From the NCBI GenBank assembly GCA_030159075.1, contig BROG01000915.1:87001-151000 (forward strand): a DNA stretch of 64,000 nt, read 5' to 3'. This document shows, piece by piece, positions 48,995 to 58,255 of the stretch (positions are counted from its first letter, which is position 1; every line of letters begins with the position of its first letter). The notes below the pieces were generated by a model, which was not told the DNA's origin, made no database searches, and saw only the letters and a list, made by a program, of their open reading frames with translations. The DNA is from Atrina japonica (taxonomy: Eukaryota > Mollusca > Bivalvia > Pterioida > Pinnidae). The position numbers and the translations under genes were made by a program.

Positions 48995-49469
48995 CATTTT
49001 AACCTTAAAATCATGAAAAATTAGTTCAGCTTGGGTGTTGAGAAAATTTGGTGAATTCGGGCAAAAAATGACAATTACTTAAAAATGATCAACATCAAAT
49101 AAACATGGACGTCTTGAAAACCCGGAAACGGGATCAGGTGTCACGTGAGTCCATAGTCAAGACTTAGTTTATATCAAGGCAAATAAAGAATAGATTCAGC
49201 TTATAATCGGTCCTGGGCCCGAAGTCACCCAATTTACACAGTACTCAGACTCAACTGTCTAACATTCATGATTTTAAGGTTAAACACGCAAATTTATTCT
49301 GTAACTGAACACGTTTGTATACTGACGGTATACTTCTGTAAATAATGATCAAAGACGTCAAAACGCATCAAAAATTTATTTTCCGATTTTTACGAAATCA
49401 TCAAACTTGAATCATACATCTATGTAGATCAATGAGATGCAATTAGTTTTTTCAGTCCATTCAGCAGTT

Positions 49470-49720
49470 CTGGAGGAGAAGATTTTTAAAAAGGGGTACC
49501 TCCTGGGACATATTTTGCCCCCACCTTGGACCCCCCTTGGCCAATAGGGCCGAAATGCACAAACGTGGTAGAGAACTTTAAGTGCTTGCTTCCTATAAAG
49601 TTTCATCAAAACCCCTTCGGCTGTTTTTGAGAAGAAGTCGAAAAGTTAACGGACAGACGACGGGCAAAAGGCAGTGATCAGAAAATTTCACTGTACCTAC
49701 GGTTCAGGTGAGTTAAATCA
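49470..49720. repeat. dispersed repeat fragment related to 47120-48370
   Basis: CCTTGGCCAATAGGGCC, AAGTTTCATCAAAACCCCTT, GAGAAGAAGTCGAAAAGTTA and GGACAGACGACGGGCAAAAG, with the closing GGTTCAGGTGAGTTAAA. Confidence 0.55.
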
Positions 49721-50139
49721 CTATTTTTAAAATGAAATATAAATTATAGAGTATAAATGAAAATCAGCGTAGTTGTATTTAACAATATACATTTACATAT
49801 ACTCTTTTTTTCTCATATTATTGCCCATGTGAGATATGATTCTCCATTGTTTCGAGGTTTTGTCGAGGTATTCAGTTTTGTCTCATGTTGTTGTTTTGAA
49901 TGAATCATTATAAATAACTTCCTCCTTCCTTTGACTGCATAAGTATGTACTAAAATAGTCGTATGAAATAATAATATGACCAGTACAATTACAATAAGTG
50001 TGTAATGATCGCATATCATCATATGATGCTTGCTAGTATTCCAAAGTAATCTAGTAATCTGCCCGAGCGTTTTCAAGGAAAAATATTGAAAGTCAGGTAG
50101 TATATATAATGTCTTGATTACGTTAAGTTATTTAGTTAT

Positions 50140-50221
50140 TTGCTAGATTAACTACAAAGTATTTTAAGTTACATAGAAAAAAGGAAGGAAAAGATATCGA
50201 AGATCAGCCGCTAGAAATAAA

Positions 50222-50291
<70 letters not shown>
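50140..50291. repeat. second copy of the flank plus (AT)n
   Basis: It matches 48820-48991 with few mismatches. The (AT)n part is 50223-50291. It lies 220 bp upstream of the GPCR start. Confidence 0.9.
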
Positions 50292-50294
<3 letters not shown>

Positions 50295-50443
50295 AAAGCA
50301 GATTACTTTATCATTGAACTAAAAATATATTAAATGTATAAGTTTTTGACTAGATTAACTTATAATGTACTTTTTAAAAAGCGTTCTTGCAATTCCTACA
50401 GAAAAATGACATCGTTTAATTCACTCGTATTATTTTTCTCTGT

Positions 50444-50512
50444 AGACTTACAACCCCAAGAGAGACATTTTTCTACAGATTTGCCGAGGAACAGATTAAA
50501 GGTCACCTCACA
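50444..50512 (+). other. GPCR 5' UTR with possible splice acceptor
   Basis: ATTATTTTTCTCTGTAG ending at 50445 is a good acceptor, followed by 67 non-coding bases up to the ATG. The receptor may therefore have a spliced leader exon upstream, while its coding part is one exon. Confidence 0.4.
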
Positions 50513-51805
50513 ATGAATAACTCTACCATCATTACTACTGAAATGTTGTATCTATTTAATGATGTAATGTCTAGCAGACGACTACCTGCAACAATTTTTA
50601 CTTGGATCATTCTAATCATTGGAGTTCTAGGAAATATTACGGTGATGGCTGCATATGGTCGATTAATGCATAAAAAGAACAGACCTGCGGGGGGAAGATA
50701 TCTAATCCAAGTTTTGGCCATCGCGGATCTTACTGCCTGTGTTTTTGGGGGATCGTTTTTCCTATATTTCGATTACCACAGAGTCACTTTCAGAAACACG
50801 TATTTGTGTAAGTTTGCGATGTTTTCATCTTTTACGACGAACATTATCTCTATTTTGTGTCTATTAGTTATCTCTGTGCACCGATACTTAAAGATATGCA
50901 ATCCACACGGACGCCAGATGACTGTTTTCTGGAGGCGCATTGCCATATCTGGTGTGGTTATTTTATCTATCATGGTTTCTTCACCATATTTTCATTTTGC
51001 ACAAGTTGTAGAAAAACGTATAAAACCAGTGGTTCTATCGAAAGTCTTGTCTTTAAATGACATTTCGTTTGCCGCTAGCGAAATCACGGCCCACACATGC
51101 TGGGCTGGTTACCCCAGGAATGTGGCTTGGAAGACTTTTTATAATTTATTATTCGTGATTCAGCTCGGTAACGTGATTATCATGGTTATATTGTACGTTT
51201 TGATAGGCAGAGTTCTATCCAAGAAAAACAAACAAACAAGAGGGAGTCCGATTGCAAAGCAAGAAGGAGATGATATTGGAAAAAGCCAAATACAAAGTGC
51301 AACAAGTGGGTGTTCTACAATTGATTCGACATACCAAGCAAGTACTAGCCAGTGCAATACAACCGATATCGTTAAGAACCTGGATGACAAAAATGAGGGG
51401 TGGATCCAACAGCACCACTGCACAAGACAGAAAACAACTTGGTCTAGTGCCAAAAGCCGATTTACAAGAATGTTTATGGTGATCGTCATAGTATATGCAG
51501 TGACAAACTTCCCAACCTTCATTTTTATCTATATGATAGTGGAGAGTGAAACGTTTGATAAATATTTTATATTCCGAGCACCATATCCTATTTTTAATCT
51601 TATTCTAAGTTTAACAAGAGTACATTTAATAAATAATGCTATCAATCCATTTATTTATGGTTACTTCGATATTGAATTCAGACGATCCATTAAAAAGATA
51701 TTCATTGATAGCTGTTTACATCCGAGAAAACGTATCTCTAAAATCAAGAAACGATCACAATCGATGGCCAGAAATGAAAATGCTCTGAGCAAGACAGAGT
51801 TCTAG
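50513..51805 (+). CDS. orphan class A (rhodopsin-like) GPCR, single coding exon
   Basis: The 430-residue product is an intact seven-helix receptor of the plasma membrane. Visible landmarks: an NNST glycosylation site at the N-terminus; helix 1 at about 26-48 with GN at 40-41; helix 2 with LAIAD (Asp72); Cys99 before helix 3 and Cys196 in the second outer loop for the conserved disulphide; helix 4 at about 142-160 without the usual Trp; helix 5 at about 209-233; a long third inner loop (about 85 residues, Ser/Thr/Gln-rich); helix 6 at about 318-343 with Pro334 in TNFP where CWxP is usual; and helix 7 with NPFIY at 378-382. The DRY motif reads HRY (123-125). Cys401 could be palmitoylated. The ligand is unknown; the layout is that of peptide or lineage-specific molluscan orphan receptors. 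It is not broken. A (GT)(GA) repeat begins about 11 bp after the stop. Confidence 0.93.
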   Translation: MNNSTIITTEMLYLFNDVMSSRRLPATIFTWIILIIGVLGNITVMAAYGRLMHKKNRPAGGRYLIQVLAIADLTACVFGGSFFLYFDYHRVTFRNTYLCKFAMFSSFTTNIISILCLLVISVHRYLKICNPHGRQMTVFWRRIAISGVVILSIMVSSPYFHFAQVVEKRIKPVVLSKVLSLNDISFAASEITAHTCWAGYPRNVAWKTFYNLLFVIQLGNVIIMVILYVLIGRVLSKKNKQTRGSPIAKQEGDDIGKSQIQSATSGCSTIDSTYQASTSQCNTTDIVKNLDDKNEGWIQQHHCTRQKTTWSSAKSRFTRMFMVIVIVYAVTNFPTFIFIYMIVESETFDKYFIFRAPYPIFNLILSLTRVHLINNAINPFIYGYFDIEFRRSIKKIFIDSCLHPRKRISKIKKRSQSMARNENALSKTEF

Positions 51806-51815
51806 AGAGTTCGAG

Positions 51816-51816
51816 A

Positions 51817-51892
<76 letters not shown>

Positions 51893-51915
51893 CAGACAGA
51901 CAGACAGACAGAGAG
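51816..51915. repeat. (GT)n-(GA)n-(CAGA)n microsatellite
   Basis: A compound repeat in the GPCR 3' UTR. Confidence 0.96.
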
Positions 51916-52346
51916 AATGTATTCCATATAATTCTTTGTGATAATTTTTTAATTCTTTGAATATATTTACCGTGAATATCAAGCAAATTAAATTCTCAAT
52001 TCTTATATCTATATACATTTCCATTCTCTGTGAATCTGTAGTCAGCTGGTTTACGAAATTCATTCTATCTAATTGGCTTTGCGGTAGGAGTTTTTCATAT
52101 GACGTAACAGCCAACCCGTAACAGCTGATCATGAACAGCTGTGTGACATGAGAAATAGTTCTCTTTTCTTCCCGGAAATTCGAAAAAGATTTTTTTTCTG
52201 TTTTTCATATAATTTTGAAAAAAACTATTGATATGAATAATCTGGAATACTGAATTTCAAACTTGCATCGTGTTCATTAAATTCAACCGATTAGTGGAGG
52301 ATGGTTAAATATGTCAAACGTGAATTGCCCTCCACTTGCAAAATTA

Positions 52347-52454
52347 ATGGCGGCGACAACGAAGTACTCGGGGACATACTATTGTACAAATACAACGAGT
52401 TTCCGCTTGAATTCTACTAGTTTTTCAAAGGAATACACAACAAGCAGTTTAAGT
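52347..52454 (+). CDS. possible first coding exon of an unknown gene
   Basis: An ATG in good context (TTAATGGCGGCG) opens 36 codons (MAATTKYSGTYYCTNTTS at the start) up to GTAAGT at 52455. The frame itself closes 33 bp later. ATGGCGGCG starts and a consensus donor are typical of first exons, but no acceptor partner can be paired. If it is real, the viral insertion from 52.86 kb on lies in its first intron. Confidence 0.25.
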
Positions 52455-52708
52455 GTAAGTTACGACAGTGGAGGCATCTAATATTCAAATACATGTTGTG
52501 AAAAATGAAACATACAAATACATGTTGTGAAATAACATACTTTAATTAGAATGCTGTGAAATAACAAACTTTAATTAAAATGTCATGACTGTTTCGTAAG
52601 TAATTCATGTTCATCAAAATAGACTGCAGTCATATCAATTAGAATGAGAAAAAATATGAATATATTTGTGAGATAACAAACTTTGTTAAGGATATATATC
52701 TGTTGAAA

Positions 52709-52711
<3 letters not shown>

Positions 52712-52777
<66 letters not shown>

Positions 52778-52790
52778 TATATATATATAG
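52712..52790. repeat. (TA)n microsatellite
   Basis: About 75 bp of TA, close to the left edge of the viral remnant. Confidence 0.97.
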
Positions 52791-52857
52791 ATACTGAAAA
52801 AACTAGAGTAGAGGAAAATATTAATTTATAGTTTGACACTGAAACTGAGTTAATAAT

Positions 52858-53266
52858 TTAGTTCCTTGTGTTAATGTTAAACAAACAATGGAAGGATTGA
52901 CTTCTATTGGAAGGATTGACTTCTATTGGACTTCTACCGATACTACGATGAAACGATTGATTATAAGCTTGAACAATCTGAGGTAAAACGTCAACATAAC
53001 GACGCGGTCGAGTATGAGTAAAATATCTCCGCATGCGAGCTTTCAGTGTCCTTTGAAAGCGTTCTACAATACTAGCTTTTTTTCTGTATTGTCTGTCGTA
53101 ATAAAATGAATATTATGAAACGTTTGACGAAATTCACGATTCAAAAATTCTTTTCCTTTATCGGATTGTATACGAATGGGACGTCGTCCTTTAGCTTGTT
53201 TTAATACTGCTTGAAACCATCGTACCATTTCTTTGGCACACAGACTTATGGTACGATATTGTTTAG
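52858..53266 (-). pseudogene. retroviral-type (RVE) integrase fragment of a Polinton-like element
   Basis: Read on the minus strand, the first segment contains KEMVRWFQAVLKQAKGRR and the catalytic-core motif IQSDKGKEF (second Asp of the DDE triad), then FRQTFHNIHF. Near 53083 the frame shifts. The other frame continues with the region of the catalytic Glu (IVERFQRTLKARMRRYF) and then YVDVLPQIVQAYNQSFHRSI, typical of the end of the core, closing at a TAA (complement of 52858-52860). The first catalytic Asp and the zinc-binding N-terminus are absent. Integrases of this type are carried by Polintons/Mavericks and adintoviruses. The fragment follows directly on the broken ATPase, without a gap. 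A 21-bp tandem duplication (GGAAGGATTGACTTCTATT) at 52893-52932 lies in its 3' part. Confidence 0.8.
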
Positions 53267-53598
53267 TTTTGAGTGATGTAGATCACACTCGTGTTCCGAT
53301 GATGTGCTTTACGTGTAAACCATTCTACAATAGAATCAAGAGCTTTACTACCCATCATATCATCAAAGACAAGTAGGTGACGACGAGTTGGATCAAAAAC
53401 TAAGACTTCGTCATCCTCAGGTATATTTTGAATTAAGTGAACATGATGTTCCCGTTGTAAGATTTCATAAGCGGGTTGCCATTCAAGATAACACCATACA
53501 ATTTTGTCTGGAAAGGAATGGATCCATTGATCCTTCCATTCTATCAACTGTTTTATGAATTCAGTTTTCCCCGATTTGGTTGGTCCTGCCACAACCAT
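53263..53598 (-). pseudogene. N-terminal half of an A32-like (FtsK/HerA) packaging ATPase
   Basis: 111 residues with Walker A GPTKSGKT (5-12), the EWQPAYEIL segment (39-47), Walker B LLVFDD (75-80) and the conserved end AHHRNTSVIYITQN (98-111), in which Gln/Asn act as sensor. In Polinton-like elements and related DNA viruses this ATPase packages DNA into the capsid and has over 200 residues. Here the C-terminal half is missing, because after ITQN the sequence runs straight into integrase coding DNA. This marks a deletion that fused the two genes. The reading frame up to that point is intact. Confidence 0.85.
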
Positions 53599-53639
53599 AG
53601 TAAATTCATGCTTTAATTGTATCGTATCGGAGATATGGA

Positions 53640-53800
53640 CTGATAGTAAGCCATTTTAATATTAGTAATGAAACTGAGAGATGTAGTATTATATACAGGG
53701 TCACTTTAGTGTATGTATAAATCATCTAGGGTATAAGACAAAAACGTTCCGAGTAGCAGTAGTAGGAGTCATGAAACAACTCATACTCCGAATAGACCTC
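53640..53800. other. gap between ATPase fragment and + strand small gene
   Basis: 160 bp without a frame. It should contain the divergent start region of the minus-strand viral genes and the upstream region of the plus-strand gene. Confidence 0.3.
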
Positions 53801-53872
53801 TGACGTCATAGCTTGTGTGCGCGTTCATAGTCTCTATATAAACCAAACATTTGGTTTTACTCGGTATCAGTT
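53801..53872 (+). promoter_or_regulatory. CRE - TATA - initiator core promoter
   Basis: TGACGTCA (full CRE/ATF palindrome) at 53801-53808, TATATAA at 53835-53841, and an initiator TCAGTT at 53867-53872 whose A is 34 bp from the start of the TATA box. The start codon follows 4 bp later, so the leader would be very short, as in histone genes. A similar CRE-to-TATA distance (34 bp) recurs at 61917-61956. Confidence 0.6.
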
Positions 53873-53876
53873 CATC

Positions 53877-54122
53877 ATGGACAGGTTTGAAGACATACAT
53901 TTTGAAAGTGATTTCATCAGAGGCATTCATCGGTGTTCGTCGCCGAACAGAAAAGTGATAGTTGTGCGGCCTACTCCACAAAGGCCCATGTTCACGAGCC
54001 GTCCGCCACTACCACCACCTTATAGGCCTAGGACACTGCCATCTAGGCCTCCTCCGTCAAGAGCTGTTCCATCAGCACCACCGATGCCTGAGATGCAGCT
54101 GTTATGGCCCAGGGTGATTTGA
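53877..54122 (+). CDS. small proline-rich protein with PPxY and PSAP late motifs
   Basis: 81 residues from the ATG placed directly after the initiator. The acidic start (MDRFEDIHFESDF) is followed by a Pro/Arg-rich middle holding PPPY at 46-49 and PSAP at 65-68. In retroviral and other virion proteins these two motifs recruit NEDD4-type ligases and TSG101 (ESCRT) for entry, trafficking or budding. PPxY also occurs in adenovirus protein VI, but I see no further similarity that would prove it. The gene has a TATA promoter and is followed 116 bp after the stop by a histone-type stem-loop. The frame is intact and points toward the inverted repeat. It is likely a minor structural or accessory gene of the element. 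The antisense frame over it is not supported. Confidence 0.5.
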   Translation: MDRFEDIHFESDFIRGIHRCSSPNRKVIVVRPTPQRPMFTSRPPLPPPYRPRTLPSRPPPSRAVPSAPPMPEMQLLWPRVI

Positions 54123-54238
54123 GGCTTCTGTGGCAACGCCAAATAAGACGACTGATAGAATAGAAGGAGATGGAAGTCAATCACTTGCGACGTCTGCTGG
54201 ACGGACAATAGGCCTTCTCTTGATTAGAATAATTCAAC

Positions 54239-54276
54239 GGTCCTTTTAAGGGCCACCCATCTTATTCGAAAAGAAA
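54239..54276 (+). terminator. histone-type 3' stem-loop 1 with downstream element
   Basis: GGTCCTTTTAAGGGCC (54239-54254): a 6-bp stem with one G-U pair and a 4-base loop TTTA. It is preceded by CAAC and followed by ACCCA, as in metazoan histone mRNAs. GAAAAGAAA at 54268-54276, 14 bp later, sits where the purine-rich histone downstream element (U7 target) is expected. It fits the known consensus of 6-bp stem, UUUC/UUUA-type loop and ACC tail. Confidence 0.7.
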
Positions 54277-54734
54277 CCTTAATTGAAAGTATGCAGTTTT
54301 TGTGTGTGTTGTGTTATACTGTAGCGGTAAGTCCGACATATAGTAAGGGAATGTGAACATTCACTAGCTCTTTTACTTGATCGATAAAAAAATATTAGAT
54401 AGAAATCCAAACTAAATTCTAAAAATAGTAACTATAAAAACTAGAGAACAAGTTCCGTTAGAACTCTGAGAGCTCATTTGGCATCAGAAACTCGAAGAGT
54501 CAACATTGTCAGAAAAAATACTCTGGGTGAGTGTTTAATTTTTTTTATTTTATATACAGAAGTACAAAAACGATGTGAAATAATACAGATAATTTTTTCA
54601 CTGTCTGAAATTTGAAACTTGTTGAAACGACGTAAGTGAACAACTTCATACTTCACAACTTTGTAACTTTTGTAATTTTTCACTTTGAGACTTTATAACT
54701 TAGAATTTTGCACACGTTGTAACTTTGAAACATG

Positions 54735-54900
54735 AGAACGTTACACACTTGATCACTTTGCAAACTTTGAGAATGGTACATACTTGATCACTATGCAAAC
54801 TTTGAGAATGGTACACACTTGATCACTTTACAAACTTTGAAACATGAGAACGTTACACACTTGATCACTTTGCAAACTTTGAGTACGTTACACACTTTCA
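54735..54900. repeat. CACTTGATCACTTTGCAAAC repeat within the left arm
   Basis: Four to five imperfect units of 35-43 bp containing CACTTGATCACTTTGCAAAC plus TTTGAGAATGGTACA or GAGAACGTTACA. A similar GAAACACTT/ACTTTGAAAC texture occurs at 62600-62750. Confidence 0.75.
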
Positions 54901-55084
54901 TGTTCTATGTATCTCTCCTGCCGTAAGATTAGTCAGTCTCTCGTTTCCGGTAAAATGAAGTATCCATCATTATCCGAGATTCCCTATCTATCCATGAAAC
55001 TAGATACCCCATGATTCCATATCCAAGATTGCTACCCTTCTTATACTTCCGGTTTTACTACCCATTCTCCCTCTCTGGTTTAGT

Positions 55085-55335
55085 GTATACAGTTCATATA
55101 GAGTAATCTCCAAAACCTAGAGTCTATACAGAGTAATCTCCCCTTTTCCCAGCCCTAGAGTCTATACAGAGTGATCTCCCCTTTATCCCATCCATAGTCT
55201 ATACACAGTAATCTCCCCTTTGTCCCACCTATAGAGTCTATACAGAGTAATCTTCCTTTTTTCCTACCTATAGAGTCTATACACAGTGATCTCCCCTTTT
55301 GTCCCAAGCCTAGAGTCTATACAGAGTGATCCCCC
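55085..55335. repeat. iterons TAGAGTCTATACAGAGTAAT, about 6 copies
   Basis: Units of about 42 bp: TAGAGTCTATACAGAGTRAT then CTCCCCTTT and a CCCA-containing spacer. They occur in inverse in the right arm at 59845-60065. They could be protein-binding repeats of the replication or transposition machinery. Confidence 0.8.
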
Positions 55336-55622
55336 TTTGTACATACTCATAAACTCCAGTCTTAGTACATGAATAACATGTTCAAGCTTGACTCACAGTT
55401 ACGAGCTCGGCCTACAGCTTCTTGCAATTGCGCACTTGATACGGGATCGGCAACTCTTGCCGATTGTGGCGACACCTACTACAGATTTCACTCCAACTCT
55501 TAAACCTGTAAAAAAAAACCAAAGTTTCGGTTCTAAAAATAGATTCACTCTGAACCGTCCGTTGACCTCTCGTGAACTCACGTGTCCTCTCGTGACCCCG
55601 ACCTCATGTAACGAAGGCTCTC

Positions 55623-55864
55623 ATTGGTTCGTTATCCAAGATGGTCGCCCCACAACCTTCCACTTCCGGTCATAGACACGCCCCGAACTCATCGATTGGC
55701 TCTTTCTACATATTGCCATGACAACATGACCTCACTTCCGGTATGACATTCTTCCGGTATGACCTCCCTTCCGGTATGACGCACTTCCGGATTTGACGTC
55801 ACAAGCGGCTCCATGGCACGTTTTTTGGATTGACCAATCAGAAGACAGGATTATGGTGACGTCA
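55623..55864. promoter_or_regulatory. CCAAT / YY1 / ETS / CRE cluster at the repeat's inner end
   Basis: CATTGG (inverse CCAAT) at 55622-55627, a YY1-like CCAAGATGG at 55636-55644, five ETS-type CTTCCGG sites (55663, 55735, 55751, 55768 and 55784), two full TGACGTCA sites (55794-55801 and 55857-55864) and a forward CCAAT at 55834. The CCAAT, YY1 and first ETS sites are conserved in the right arm (59494-59545), although the arms have diverged. This is the make-up of a strong TATA-less promoter or enhancer. Confidence 0.5.
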
Positions 55865-55923
55865 TAAAAAACCCGTTAAAAAGCACCTCCTGGCGGCAAA
55901 ATTCAAAAAACGTGCCATGGAGC
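55808..55923. repeat. perfect 20-bp inverted repeat around a CRE/CCAAT loop
   Basis: GCTCCATGGCACGTTTTTTG at 55808-55827 is matched exactly in inverse at 55904-55923. The 76-bp interior holds GACCAATCAG and TGACGTCATAAAA. It adjoins the inner end of the inverted-repeat arm. Confidence 0.8.
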
Positions 55924-55929
55924 TGCCTA

Positions 55930-56680
55930 TTACTACTACCGGGTAGTTTTTCTATGTGCTTGAGAACTAAGTCATCGGTGTATCATAATTCCTACGTTAT
56001 TATATACAAATTAGTAAAACGATGGGTACGACTCTTCCAACTGTTTTGGTTACGAGTCAGTCAACCGTAGGCATGACTTAGCCAAAGAGGACACGAGTTC
56101 AGATGGGCACGAATTGAGATGGGTCCAAGTTTACCAACATTCCGCAAAGACATAAACACGTTGCCATACAGGTAGCAAACAACAAAATACCAAAAAAAAA
56201 TCAGAAAAGAAGAGAGATAGAATCGATAAAGAAATTGTGCTGTGCGTTTAGGAACAGAAGTAAAGCGTTGAAATGCTTTGAGGAAGGAAATGACGCTAAA
56301 AACAAATTAATAATGTGCCATCCTTCTTTGAATTTCCCCTGAAGCAACCTCAACCTGTCAAGGCTATTTATATAACACTTCTGTTAATCGTGGAGTCTGA
56401 AACTGGTCGGAGAATGCCAATACATTCTTTTGATTTTATCTGAAAAGTGATAAAAGTATATGTATAGAAATACAATATCTTTATTTAGAAAAATGAATAA
56501 TTGCAGTTTTCGATGATTTGACGTATACTCATGTTTGACATGCTTTCCGTATCGATGTAACACCAGTGAACGGTATACGTGCCATCGCTAATTAGGGGTG
56601 TTTGTTGTTATCATTTTCTGACTAATTGCAGTGTATATGTGCGCTAGTTTTGATCAGTATGTCTTTAAATTTATAATGTG
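55930..56680. other. intervening DNA, nothing recognised
   Basis: Non-coding as far as I can see. It lies between the two inverted-repeat arms. Confidence 0.3.
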
Positions 56681-56684
56681 TGAA

Positions 56685-56800
<116 letters not shown>

Positions 56801-56809
56801 TGGAGAACT

Positions 56810-57910
56810 TTTTTACAATATTTCATGTAGTTCAATATTAGCCGGTCATGGGTCTTTAATACAAGTTTTTACGTCAATATGGTGTACAAATTTTGTTATA
56901 AATACATGAGGCTAGAAAGACATATCTATATTTTACATAGAGGTGTGATATTTATTATTTTGAAGGATATAACTGACCTAGATATTACACATATTAGTAT
57001 GTGATAATGAAACCATTCTAAACCTTTGAACGGTGATATTGTCTATTCAACTTCACACAATAACAGTTATGGTAATGATTCACTAGGATCAAGGATGTAT
57101 AGTGCTATCATATATTTCCGGGTCATTAGAGTATGGAAAAAATAATTTACCAACGTTTCAAGGAAATAAATGTTAACATTTCATTTTTTTCTGCATGATG
57201 GACCTATCACCACAAGGACATCCTTATTGGTTGTTATCAAACCACCAATCATAAGCATCATAATGCACTATGCCATATATCACAAAACATTAAAAATCAT
57301 ATTCATCAATTAACCGATATTCTTTTTATTTTCAAGTGAAAGCATTTTTCTATAAATATTACATGTTTCAACATCTTTCCATACATAGCAATTAAGCGAC
57401 TGTTATTTTATGCCATTTAATGGTATGTTCCGTTAATTAATCTATAATCACTTCATCTGATTGGAATCCTTAGGTGAGCTTTTTGGATTTAAAGTAGTCT
57501 GGCCTGGATTTCTTGAAATAAACTTGTCAAGTATGGGCCAGAGACCATAAACAAGGAAAATTCTGAAACAAACTTTATTCTTAAAAGTTGCGAATTTACT
57601 CATCTGAGTAAAATGCAAAAACTCGCGAACCATACAACGACTTTAGAATTTTCTCAACTGAGGTAAGATTGTCAAAGGGCAGTGTAAATCTCGTCCACGA
57701 CATATGTCCCAATTTATGTCCTAATTCACTTCGATGTTTGAACATTATTCCTATCATAATCTATGATTGATTATTCAATAAGCAACCAAGAGGAATAAAA
57801 CGCGTTAAAAATCAAGTAGGCAGCACGTTTTGTGGCATAAAAGGGGAATAGATATAAATTTTTAAAAATATTAAAAACGTCTTGTAAAATGCCAATACAT
57901 GACCGAAGTC
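56810..57910. other. intervening AT-rich DNA, nothing recognised
   Basis: No gene was recognised between the poly-C tract and the transposase fragment. Confidence 0.3.
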
Positions 57911-58059
57911 AGTAATTTATACATATAATATGTATAATGTATATAATAAACGATATTCAAGATACAAGTAAATTAGTATAAGTTCATTAGATAAGATAAA
58001 TGACTCGGAACATACACTGTGGCACATATACCGGACTAAATTTACACCGTCCCTAATGT

Positions 58060-58255
58060 TAATGTAAACAAACGTCGAATGGGCAAAATAAGTCAACAGA
58101 GAAAGAAGTGTTGGTCTCCTAAACCTAGATCGCTCAAATAACACGTTTTCGAAGGCCAAAGGATTAAACTTGTCCTGAAATACTCTAGGGCGACAGTGAC
58201 AATGGCATTTGCGATTATTTATCCAGAGGCGAACATAGACGGCAGCCATTTTCAT
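58060..58255 (-). pseudogene. N-terminal fragment of a PIF/Harbinger-type transposase
   Basis: The minus-strand frame starts MKMAAVYVRLWINNRK. It continues with PRVFQDKFNPL and FERSRFRRPTLLSLLTYF, the pattern found near the start of HARBI1-like transposases/nucleases (R-x-F-x-D-x-x-N-P-L followed by a helix with R-F-x-R). The similarity fades after about residue 60. The frame then runs on to 57917 without a recognisable domain, so the DDE nuclease part is missing. It is a dead 5' fragment, or a first exon. Confidence 0.5.

Larger units (their letters stand above)
54310..55747. repeat. left arm of a 1.2-1.4 kb inverted repeat (element terminal repeat)
   Basis: It pairs in inverse with 59418-60658. 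Matches run along the whole length: the outer end TGTGTTATACTGTA against TACAGTATAACACA at 60645; AAGTGAACAACTTCATACTTC; GATACGGGATCGGCAACTCT; TAGTGTCGCC-type blocks; and the inner end CTCACTTCCGGTATGAC. Length and position next to viral genes suggest a terminal inverted repeat of a Polinton-like element. It contains iterated motifs (54735-54900 and 55085-55335) and a promoter-like cluster at the inner end. The frames inside it are not convincing genes. Confidence 0.85.

Noticed and set aside
51744..52132. Ser/Leu-rich antisense frames
   Set aside because: They are translations of the (GA)n repeat in the GPCR 3' region.
53781..53981. Minus-strand 66-residue frame overlapping the PPxY gene
   Set aside because: The plus-strand frame has a promoter and a 3' signal. 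I see no such support for the antisense frame, although it cannot be fully excluded as a viral fragment.
55388..55675. 95-residue frame in the left inverted repeat, with a similar peptide (ATPTTDFTP) in the right arm
   Set aside because: The similarity follows from the DNA similarity of the arms. The frames differ in both start and end and are broken differently, and the segment contains no domain.
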